Position numbers and translations under genes: made by a program. From an uncultured Acetatifactor sp. (GTDB lineage Bacteria > Bacillota > Clostridia > Lachnospirales > Lachnospiraceae): a stretch of 38,729 nucleotides of DNA. The notes under the pieces are model-generated. The model did no database searches. It was not told the origin of the DNA and saw only the letters and a program-made list of their open reading frames with translations. Shown in pieces: positions 1 through 6,376 of this stretch. Where the stretch lies: contig CAJTVB010000001.1 in NCBI GenBank assembly GCA_910579755.1, forward strand, positions 1 to 38,729, written 5' to 3'. How positions within the stretch are numbered: the stretch's first letter is position 1; every line of letters begins with the position of its first letter.

Positions 1-84
1 GTTTTTATAACAGAGAACGGAACGGTTCTTAAGGTTCCTGATTTTTGCTTCTTCTTCGAGAAGCAGCATATATTTTTCGTACAT
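1..84 (-). CDS. Partial gene, N-terminus of a probable tyrosine recombinase/integrase
   Basis: Only the first 28 codons are inside the window; the gene runs leftward off the edge. The ATG at 84-82 on the minus strand is preceded by a good ribosome binding site (GGAGGA, 5-8 bases upstream). The visible peptide begins MYEKYMLLLEEEAKIRNLKN and continues with RSVLCYKN. An amphipathic helix followed by a pattern like 'LK..S...Y.N' resembles the N-terminal SAM-like (core-binding) domain of phage-type integrases and XerC/D recombinases. The catalytic domain (R-H-R-Y) is not in view, so the family call is inference from a short segment. The neighbouring stretch of broken genes fits a mobile or rearranged locus. 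It could also be an unrelated helical protein. Confidence 0.45.
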   Translation of the reverse strand, partial: MYEKYMLLLEEEAKIRNLKNRSVLCYKN

Positions 85-482
85 ATCGGTTCCTCCATAA
101 AATCAGACAGTCAGCAGTTACGGAATATCTTTTTATGGAGGGGCATTTGCAAAATAAAAGTGCTTGCCAATACGGCAGGAGGGTGTTATTCTTATCATAA
201 GCAGTGGTCAGGGATAAGCCCGTATTCGAAGTATGTTTTTGGTCGCACTTAAACAATACTATCTTGGGACGTTCCTGTCCACTGTTTTTAGGAAAAGAAA
301 AGCTACGCCATAGCCTTGGCCAGCCATCGCGCAGCGATTTTGTTCAATCGGGATTGTGCGAGTCTTGGGTGGATGGCAGTAATGTTATCTTCTAAGCGTA
401 GACAGCGAGGAAATAGGGAAAGTGATTGAGCCTCGAAATTTTGAGGAAGGAGGCTGCATAATAACGATCTATCTGTGGGCAC
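85..482. other. Intergenic stretch with no convincing gene
   Basis: No reading frame here has a ribosome binding site together with recognisable protein sequence. The stretch must carry the promoter of the leftward gene starting at 84. It has small dyads (for example GGAC/GTCC near 258-271 and CCTC/GAGG near 431-446) but nothing I can assign. It may contain the end of a mobile element. Confidence 0.4.
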
Positions 483-698
483 ATGAGCCGATTTGTCTGG
501 ATTACGAAAATGCACGGCGTTATTATGTTAGATTGTCATCTTACGGACAGTACGATAGAGCATGTAATTGATATTATCAGGGAGATCTCATTTAAAGGCG
601 CAGAAACAGTTTCCCCAAAGTCAATAGATGGGAAAATTGTGCAAGATGCAGATCGATTGGATGCAATGGATAATACGGAAGGGGATATATATGATTAG
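483..698 (+). pseudogene. Remnant of an HD-domain phosphohydrolase (internal deletion)
   Basis: From about position 545 the frame reads EHVIDIIREISFKGAE and then DGKIVQDADRLDAM. These match the middle of the YpgQ/YedJ-type HD-superfamily hydrolases, including the conserved 'SFKG' and 'QDADRLDA' segments. The part that should precede it, with the first His and HD metal ligands, is missing. After DADRLDAM the protein jumps straight to NTEGDIYD and stops, so the roughly 70-residue C-terminal part is lost as well. What remains cannot form the metal site. I see this as a gene reduced by deletions on both sides. Its stop overlaps the start of the next remnant. Confidence 0.65.
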
Positions 699-792
699 GG
701 AAATCTTGAAGGATGATTTAGACGGTTTATTAAGATTATATATGCAGTTACACAACATGATTATAATGACGAGTGGCGGAGAGGTTTGTTGA
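691..792 (+). pseudogene. Truncated GNAT acetyltransferase N-terminus
   Basis: The frame starts MIREILKDDLDGLLRLYMQL, the typical opening of GNAT N-acetyltransferases (beta-1, then helix 1 with 'D...LL.LY..L'). An AAGGGG ribosome binding site sits about 7 bases upstream. After roughly 21 residues the similarity ends; the frame runs through unrelated sequence and stops after 33 codons. No acetyl-CoA-binding R/QxxGxG/A motif follows, so it is not functional as an acetyltransferase. The TGA overlaps the ATG of the next short frame (ATGA-type junction). The family call rests on a short match. Confidence 0.5.
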
Positions 793-905
793 TGGAAGAA
801 TATCTACATAAAACTCTAATTGATGCAGCAACGCCGGATATGACATTTGAAGAACTATATTATTTCATGAATGATTTAAGTGTGAAAAAGGATTTCTTAA
901 CTTAG
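792..905 (+). CDS. Short unknown frame (37 aa), possible gene remnant
   Basis: It encodes MEEYLHKTLIDAATPDMTFE and continues to an ELYYFMNDLSVKKDFLT end. GGAGAGG lies about 8 bases upstream and the ATG overlaps the preceding TGA. The same frame stays open upstream into QHDYNDEWRRGLL, so the original protein probably extended further and this is its C-terminal end. I do not recognise the family. It lies between two gene fragments and the T-box promoter, which favours a remnant over a true small protein. Confidence 0.3.
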   Translation: MEEYLHKTLIDAATPDMTFEELYYFMNDLSVKKDFLT

Positions 906-983
906 ATTTTCTTGGAAACCTTGGACATTCTCCGGACAAAAATATTTTTACGGTAACTGTCGTGTTACTCAAGAACTCCCGCA

Positions 984-1012
984 TTGACAAAATAAAGAAG
1001 TTGTGATAATGT
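984..1012 (+). promoter_or_regulatory. Promoter of the thrS T-box leader
   Basis: A perfect -35 (TTGACA, 984-989) is followed after 15-17 bases by GATAATGT, which serves as the -10. Transcription would start about 20 bases before the first T-box elements, as expected for this leader class. Confidence 0.7.
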
Positions 1013-1029
1013 ATCATAAATAACATAAG

Positions 1030-1275
1030 AAAAGCGATGACGGAAAAGAGTAGTTTAGTTGGAAACATCCAGAGAGAATAGCACTTGGTGGAAGCTATTT
1101 ATGTGGAAATTAGACGAAAACCATTCCAGAGCTGTAATGCTGAAATGAGTAAGTGTTACCGTACGCCTGCGTTAAAGGATAGGATTTGACAGAATCTGAA
1201 GTGAAAAGTTAAGGTGGAACCGTGCTAAGTGCACCCTTAAGACTATGCGATCATGGTCTTATGGGTGCTTTTCTT
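1030..1275 (+). promoter_or_regulatory. T-box riboswitch leader for thrS
   Basis: This is an untranslated leader that senses uncharged tRNA and controls transcription of the downstream aminoacyl-tRNA synthetase. Visible elements in order: an AGTA segment near 1050; the AG-rich bulge AGAGAGA (about 1072-1078); a helix AATAGC/GCTATT enclosing the distal loop; and on the returning strand GAAAACCATT, where ACC (about 1120-1122) is a plausible threonine specifier codon. The T-box sequence AAGGTGGAACCGTG is at 1211-1224. Its TGGA would pair with the tRNA acceptor end carrying a discriminator U. It ends in a terminator hairpin. Charged tRNA should allow termination; uncharged tRNA(Thr) should stabilise the antiterminator and switch thrS on. 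The specifier assignment is inference from position. Confidence 0.88.
1231..1275 (+). terminator. T-box terminator hairpin
   Basis: GCACCC-TTAAGAC pairs with GTCTTA-TGGGTGC and is followed by TTTTCTT. The 5' arm begins right after the conserved T-box sequence, so it can be captured in the alternative antiterminator. Confidence 0.85.
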
Positions 1276-1324
1276 ATGTTGTTGCCAAACAGTTAAAACC
1301 GAAAAACGAAAGGAGCAGCAAATT

Positions 1325-3082
1325 ATGAAGGTTCTACGAAAAAATGGAGAAATTGCAGAAGTAAGCTTTGAAGAACAGGAGGGCAAAAAGGCCTTTTGGC
1401 ATACGAGCGCACATGTGCTCGCACAGGCTGTAAAACGCTTATATCCAGAAACAAAATGTGCCATTGGTCCGGCAATCGAAAATGGATTTTATTATGATTT
1501 TCAATTTGATTTTTCATTTTCAGAAGAGCATTTAAACACAATCGAAGCAGAAATGCGAAAAATCGTAAAGGAGTCTCTCTCCTTGCAAGTCTATGAGAAG
1601 TCAAAAGAAGAAGCTCTTAGCTTTATGGATAATGCAGGTGAAATATATAAAATTGAGCTGATTCAGGAACTGAATGATGCAGAACAAATCAGCTTCTATA
1701 AGCAGGGAGAATATGAGGAATTTTGTGCTGGACCACATATTTCTAATGTGTGTCAGATTAAAGCAATCAAGTTATTGTCGGTTGCCGGAGCCTACTGGAG
1801 AGGTAAGGAAAAAAATCAAATGCTTACGAGAATCTATGGTATATCCTTTCCAAAAGCGGCACAATTGGATGAATATCTCCATATGGTTGAAGAAGCAAAA
1901 GCAAGAGATCACAGAAAATTGGGAAAGGAACTTGGAATATTTACGATTTTTGATGAAGGAGCAGGATTACCGGTATTCCTGCCAAAGGGAATGATACTGA
2001 AGAACCTGTTGATTGATTATTGGAGGAAAATTCATCGCAGAGAAGGATATGTAGAAATTTCTACGCCCATTATGTTGGAGAGAAGGCTTTGGGAAACATC
2101 TGGTCATTGGGATTTTTATAGAGATGCCATGTACTCTCTTAAGGTCGAAGATGATGATTATGCAATCAAACCAATGAGTTGTCCGGGGGGAATGCTGGTG
2201 TATAAACTGGAACCGAGATCATATAAAGAGCTTCCTATGCGAATGGGAGAATTAGGGCTTGTGCATCGTAATGAAAAGTCTGGAACATTACATGGTCTCA
2301 TGAGAGTACGTTCATTTACGCAGGATGACGCTCACGTTTTTATGAGAGAAGATCAGGTAATGGATGAGATACAAGGTGTTATGCGCCTTATTGATGAGGT
2401 TTACCAGAAATTTGGTTTTTCGTATGAAATTGAATTGTCAACGAGACCAGAGCATTCCATCGGAAGTGATGAGGATTGGCAACTTGCTACGGAAGCTTTG
2501 GAAAAAGCGGTGCAGGGAATGGGTAAGCCTTATGTAGTAAATGAAGGAGATGGTGCATTCTATGGACCGAAACTCGATTTTCATATAAAGGATTCCATAG
2601 GCAGAACGTGGCAATGCGGGACGATTCAGCTTGATTTCCAGCTTCCGCAAAGATTTGCGATTGACTATATTGGGGCAGATGGAGAGAAACATCGTCCGAT
2701 TATGCTGCATAGAGTTGTATTCGGCTCGATAGAACGTTTTATTGGCATTTTACTAGAACATTATGCAGGGAAATTTCCTGCATGGATTGCACCTGTGCAG
2801 GTTAAGGTTCTTCCGGTTTCAGATAGATATATTGATTATGCTAAAGAAATTGAGAGGGCTTTGGAAGAAAATGATATTCGAGTAGAAGTGGATGCCAGAA
2901 GTGAGAAACTTGGATATAAGATCCGTGAAGCGCGTATGGATAAGGTGCCATATATGATTATTATAGGTGAAAACGAGAAAAATAATATATCTGTATCCGT
3001 AAGACAAAGAGACGCAGAGCCTGATAAACAGGACATGGGAGAAATGAGCCTTGAACAAGTAGTTAATTTGGTAAAGAGGTGA
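1325..3082 (+). CDS. thrS: Threonyl-tRNA synthetase without TGS domain
   Basis: It charges tRNA(Thr) with threonine. The chosen ATG (1325) follows an AAAGGAGCAGC ribosome binding site; an upstream in-frame ATG lies inside the terminator and is rejected. The protein has 585 residues against about 640 for the usual enzyme, because the N-terminal TGS domain is absent: residue 1 already lies at the entry to the editing domain. Editing motifs are present (HTSAH, His26 and His30; CAGPH, Cys134 and His138). The class II core has the zinc ligands Cys286, His337 and His462 and the sequence TLHGLMRVRSFTQDDAH. The usual NCPGH motif reads SCPGG here. The anticodon-binding domain occupies about 485-585. 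I recall such short ThrRS forms in clostridia, perhaps as a second enzyme. Base use is more AT-rich than the genes after 4 kb, and the flanks carry gene debris, which suggests acquisition. Confidence 0.93.
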   Translation: MKVLRKNGEIAEVSFEEQEGKKAFWHTSAHVLAQAVKRLYPETKCAIGPAIENGFYYDFQFDFSFSEEHLNTIEAEMRKIVKESLSLQVYEKSKEEALSFMDNAGEIYKIELIQELNDAEQISFYKQGEYEEFCAGPHISNVCQIKAIKLLSVAGAYWRGKEKNQMLTRIYGISFPKAAQLDEYLHMVEEAKARDHRKLGKELGIFTIFDEGAGLPVFLPKGMILKNLLIDYWRKIHRREGYVEISTPIMLERRLWETSGHWDFYRDAMYSLKVEDDDYAIKPMSCPGGMLVYKLEPRSYKELPMRMGELGLVHRNEKSGTLHGLMRVRSFTQDDAHVFMREDQVMDEIQGVMRLIDEVYQKFGFSYEIELSTRPEHSIGSDEDWQLATEALEKAVQGMGKPYVVNEGDGAFYGPKLDFHIKDSIGRTWQCGTIQLDFQLPQRFAIDYIGADGEKHRPIMLHRVVFGSIERFIGILLEHYAGKFPAWIAPVQVKVLPVSDRYIDYAKEIERALEENDIRVEVDARSEKLGYKIREARMDKVPYMIIIGENEKNNISVSVRQRDAEPDKQDMGEMSLEQVVNLVKR

Positions 3083-3151
3083 GATAGAATGAGAGCAACA
3101 CGATTCCTGGTATAATCTGCACAAAAAACCTGAGGCAGCATGGTTCATTAT

Positions 3152-3184
3152 GTGACTATTTGCGGCAAAGCCGTGAATAGTCAC
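3152..3184. repeat. Inverted repeat after thrS, possible terminator or element end
   Basis: GTGACTATT (3152-3160) and AATAGTCAC (3176-3184) are perfect complements. Inside them CGGC/GCCG form a second short stem around an AAA loop, with a TG/TG mismatch between. CCCTTTTCATT follows about 8 bases later, so it could work as a transcription terminator, although the T-run is not adjacent. Symmetrical hairpins of this kind also occur in small mobile elements. Confidence 0.5.
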
Positions 3185-3242
3185 GAGGCGCCCTTTTCAT
3201 TAACGGTTTGTTTCTTAAAGATATAGCTTATCGGAGGCACAT

Positions 3243-3326
3243 ATGTTAAAATGGGAATGGCAGAAAGGAGCTGGCTTTATGGAGATTGAGAATATATTGG
3301 CAAGATTGAGACGGGATGGAGTATGA
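3243..3326 (+). CDS. Possible 27-aa leader peptide or remnant
   Basis: It encodes MLKWEWQKGAGFMEIENILA plus RLRRDGV. The ATG has GGAGG 5-8 bases upstream, so translation is plausible. The stop lies 7 bases before the start of the reductase gene, which would allow translational coupling. No homology is recognised. It may be the leftover of a truncated gene. Confidence 0.3.
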   Translation: MLKWEWQKGAGFMEIENILARLRRDGV

Positions 3327-3333
3327 GGCGTTT

Positions 3334-3867
3334 ATGAGGAAAGTTATTTTGTTTATCGCAATGAGTCTGGACGGTTATATTGCCGACAGCGAAGGGAAGG
3401 TTGGATGGCTGGGCGGCCAGGGGAACGATGAAGAAAAGATAGATACCTATTCGGAATTTGTGGCCAATGTGGATACGGTGGTCATGGGCTGGAATACTTA
3501 TTATCAAGTCATTACAGAGCTGTCTTTGGAGGAATGGGTATACAGCGGATTAGAAAGCTATGTGGTCACACACAGAGACTGTTCTTCTACGGAGATGATA
3601 CGGTTTACCAGTGAAGAACCGTGCAGTCTCATAAGGGAACTGAAAAAGAAGGATGGGAAAGACATCTGGATATGCGGCGGTGCAGATATTGTCCGGCAGC
3701 TCATGGCGGAGGATTTGATTGATGTGTATTATGTTTCTGTGATACCAATACTGCTTGGAAAAGGGATCCGGCTTTTTGGAGGCAGCGGAAAAGAGATTCC
3801 TTTGAAGCTGACGAAAACCCAGAGCTATGATGGGATAACAGAGCTGGTTTATGAGCACAGGAGATGA
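3334..3867 (+). CDS. Dihydrofolate reductase/RibD-like family protein
   Basis: This is a 177-residue member of the RibD C-terminal/DHFR-like family (YyaP/YwjB type). These are NADPH-dependent reductases of mostly unknown substrate. Signatures: ILFIAMSLDGYIAD at the N-terminus, where S-DG-IAD is the hallmark; an acidic loop with WLGG; VVMGWNTY, the 'GR.TY'-like nucleotide-binding turn; and DIWICGGADIV, the second glycine motif. The C-terminus reads IPILLGKGIRLFG, typical of the family. I chose the ATG at 3334 because the protein then begins MRKVILFIAMS as in relatives; an in-frame ATG at 3316 would add six residues. It stands alone between the thrS segment and the phosphate transporter. It is probably not the housekeeping folate reductase. 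Confidence 0.85.
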   Translation: MRKVILFIAMSLDGYIADSEGKVGWLGGQGNDEEKIDTYSEFVANVDTVVMGWNTYYQVITELSLEEWVYSGLESYVVTHRDCSSTEMIRFTSEEPCSLIRELKKKDGKDIWICGGADIVRQLMAEDLIDVYYVSVIPILLGKGIRLFGGSGKEIPLKLTKTQSYDGITELVYEHRR

Positions 3868-3981
3868 AGAGAACGGAAAAGATACGGTGCTTTACAAAAA
3901 ATTTATCTGGCATTGACGATAGATTTTACATTGAATTGGCACAATAAAGAATAACAAACTATGCGGAAAGGAATCCATTCA

Positions 3982-5727
3982 ATGGACATTTTTGATATAC
4001 TCACACTGGTCGGCGGGCTGAGTTTGTTTTTGTTCGGTATGAATATTATGGGACAGGCCCTGGAGCGAAGGGCGGGGGGCAGTCTGCGATCCCTTCTTGA
4101 AAAGCTGACCACCGGAAGGCTTGCGGGACTTCTGACAGGGCTGGGTGTAACTGCGATCATCCAGAGCTCCTCAGCAGCCACGGTTATGGTAGTCGGATTT
4201 GTAAATTCCGGTATCATGACATTAAAGCAGGCCATCAATATCATCATGGGAGCTAATGTGGGGACCACTGTGACGGCCTGGATTTTGAGTCTGGCAGGAA
4301 TTGACAGCGGAAATATGTTTGTAAAGCTCCTGAAACCATCCTCCTTCACTCCGGTGCTGGCCCTCATTGGTATTATTTTCTATATGTTTATAAAGGATAC
4401 CAGGAAGAAGGATACCGGAATGATTCTTCTGGGCTTTGCGACCCTTATGTTCGGCATGGAGACCATGTCCGGTGCCGTGTCCGGTCTGGGGGATGTGCCT
4501 GGCTTTCAGAGGCTGTTCATTATGTTTCAGAATCCGGTTCTGGGTGTGCTGGCCGGTGCGATTCTTACGGCAGTTATTCAGTCCAGTTCGGCCTCTGTGG
4601 GTATTCTGCAGGCATTGGCCGTAACCGGACAGGTATCTTACGGGGCCGGGATTCCGATTATTATGGGACAGAACATTGGAACCTGCGTTACGGCTATGAT
4701 GTCCTCCGTGGGAGCCAGTATCAATGCGAAACGGGCTGCAATGGTGCATCTTTTGTTTAATATTATCGGAACGGTGGTCTGGCTGTCGGTATTTTGTCTG
4801 TCAAGGCTGTTCTTCCATCCTGCTTTTCTGGAAGAGCCGGCATCACTGTTTGGCATTGCGGTGGCCCATTCGATTTTCAATATTCTGTGTACGGCTCTGA
4901 TGCTGCCGCTTTCGGGCTTCCTTGAGAGGCTGGTTACCATTCTTGTTCCAGATGCAAAACAGCCGGAGGTATTTTTGGAATTGGATGAACGTCTTTTTGC
5001 CACGCCGTCCATCGCTTTGGAGAGATGTCATGAGGTGTCTGCCGATATGGCGGGGATTGCCGTTACATCCCTGAAGGAGGCGATTGGCGTTTTACACAGC
5101 TATTCCTCTGAGGCAGCAGTCTCCATTCGGGAAAAAGAGGACAAAACCGATTATTATGAGGACATCCTGGGTACTTATCTTGTGAATCTGAGCACCCATC
5201 AGATCAGTGAGGCGGACAGCAGAGAGGCGGCAAAGCTTCTGAAAATAATCGGGGATTTTGAGCGGATTGCGGATCATGCGGTCAATATCCTGGAATCTGC
5301 GGAGGAGCTTCGGGACAAGGGGATGCGCCTTACCGATGCGGCCATAGAGGAACTTGGAGTCATTTCTGCGGCGGAAGGCCATATCCTGGATTTGGCGCTG
5401 TCGGCCTTTCTCGAAAACGATTTGGCCGCCGCCGCTGAGGTGGAGCCTTTAGAGCAGGTCATTGACAAGCTGAAGGAACAGCTTCGCACGCGCCATATTC
5501 TTCGTATGCAGAAGGGGGAGTGTACCATTGATGCAGGGTTTGTATGGCTCGACTTGCTTACTGATTTGGAGCGGACGGCAGATCACTGCTCCAATATTGC
5601 CGGGTGTGTGGTGGATGCAGCTCATGACAACATGAACCTGCATCAGTCCTTGCGGGATTTTCGAAACGGAAGTGAAGCTTTCAGAGAGCAGTATGAACAA
5701 TATATGCGCCAGTATGCGCTGGGGTGA
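3982..5727 (+). CDS. Na/Pi cotransporter family protein with PhoU-like tail
   Basis: A 581-residue membrane protein that probably moves inorganic phosphate with sodium. Two inverted Na_Pi_cotrans repeats carry the QSSSA motif at about residues 61-65 and 200-204, each followed by a conserved G-N-G-T-VTA segment (GANVGTTVTA, GQNIGTCVTA). About nine hydrophobic segments precede a cytoplasmic helical C-terminus (about 350-560) with the PhoU pattern D.ERI.DHA.NI..., repeated as DLERTADHCSNIA. Fusion of transporter and PhoU is normal in Firmicutes and suggests self-regulated transport. I chose the ATG at 3982 because AAAGGAA lies at a suitable distance; the upstream in-frame ATG (3961) has no ribosome binding site. 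No other pho genes are nearby. Confidence 0.92.
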   Translation: MDIFDILTLVGGLSLFLFGMNIMGQALERRAGGSLRSLLEKLTTGRLAGLLTGLGVTAIIQSSSAATVMVVGFVNSGIMTLKQAINIIMGANVGTTVTAWILSLAGIDSGNMFVKLLKPSSFTPVLALIGIIFYMFIKDTRKKDTGMILLGFATLMFGMETMSGAVSGLGDVPGFQRLFIMFQNPVLGVLAGAILTAVIQSSSASVGILQALAVTGQVSYGAGIPIIMGQNIGTCVTAMMSSVGASINAKRAAMVHLLFNIIGTVVWLSVFCLSRLFFHPAFLEEPASLFGIAVAHSIFNILCTALMLPLSGFLERLVTILVPDAKQPEVFLELDERLFATPSIALERCHEVSADMAGIAVTSLKEAIGVLHSYSSEAAVSIREKEDKTDYYEDILGTYLVNLSTHQISEADSREAAKLLKIIGDFERIADHAVNILESAEELRDKGMRLTDAAIEELGVISAAEGHILDLALSAFLENDLAAAAEVEPLEQVIDKLKEQLRTRHILRMQKGECTIDAGFVWLDLLTDLERTADHCSNIAGCVVDAAHDNMNLHQSLRDFRNGSEAFREQYEQYMRQYALG

Positions 5728-5741
5728 ACACGAAAGTAAGA

Positions 5742-5770
5742 TTGAAAAATAAGTTGAAATGGGTTATAGT
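5742..5770 (+). promoter_or_regulatory. Promoter upstream of the GyrI-like gene
   Basis: TTGAAA (5742-5747), 17-base spacer, TATAGT (5765-5770). A 7-bp hairpin (5801-5807 with 5813-5819, one G-U pair) lies between this and the start at 5838. It has no T-run and may shape the leader. Confidence 0.5.
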
Positions 5771-5837
5771 TACTATGCAAAAGGGACAAGGGTAATATTT
5801 CCGGGAAGCCGCTTTCCGGGGAAGGAGATAGGCGCAG

Positions 5838-6306
5838 ATGGAGATTAAACGATGCAAGAAGGAATCTTTTTCGGTGATTGGAAAAGAAGGATCCACGAAG
5901 GACGGGCCGGGTTTTATTGAGAGACTGTGGAAGGATGCAAATGAGCATTTTGATCAGATTCAGCATCTTGCTAAGAAGGACCAAAACGGCAGCATTGAAG
6001 GAATATGGGGGGGCAATGTCGGATTTCTCCCGCTCCTTTAAACCTTGGGAAAATGATTTCACAGAAGGGCTCTATCTGGCAGGAGTGGAGGCTGTGGACC
6101 AGGAGGAAGCCCCGGCAGGCTGGGTGAAATGGACGATTCCCGCTTATGAATATTTAAGTGTGAAATGCACGGAAGAGGACATTTTCCAGAAGGTATTGAA
6201 ATACATGGAGGAACAGGGGCTGGAGCTGGCGGGAGCGGCTCATGATTATAATTGTCCAAAGGAAAATGGGCAGGGATATATATATTTTCCTATCAGGAGG
6301 CTGTGA
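5838..6306 (+). pseudogene. GyrI-like effector-binding protein, frameshifted at a G7 run
   Basis: Read from ATG 5838 (AAGGAG ribosome binding site upstream), the frame gives MEIKRCKKESFSVIGKEGST and ...FIERLWKDANEHF...GSIEGIWG, then runs out of phase at TGGGGGGGC (G7, 6007-6013) and stops soon after. The +1 frame continues AMSDFSRSFKPW...LYLAGVEA...GWVKWTIPAYEYLSVK...YIYFPIRRL to 6306. Joined with one G fewer, this is about 155 residues and matches the GyrI-like small-molecule-binding domain (the effector domain of AraC/BmrR regulators), including the 'G-W....IPA..Y' core. No DNA-binding domain is present, so it would be a stand-alone ligand-binding protein. The break may be a real mutation, a phase-variable switch or an assembly error in a homopolymer. 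Confidence 0.75.
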
Positions 6307-6376
6307 ACCCAATAGGTAAGTGCATAGGAAGGTCAATCAAAAGCCTATATAAGGCTGTGAAGGGAATATACTGCGA

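Noticed and set aside
1253..1324. Longer thrS reading frame starting at 1253
   Set aside because: It begins inside the T-box terminator hairpin, lacks a ribosome binding site, and would add a hydrophobic Cys-rich stretch unlike any ThrRS.
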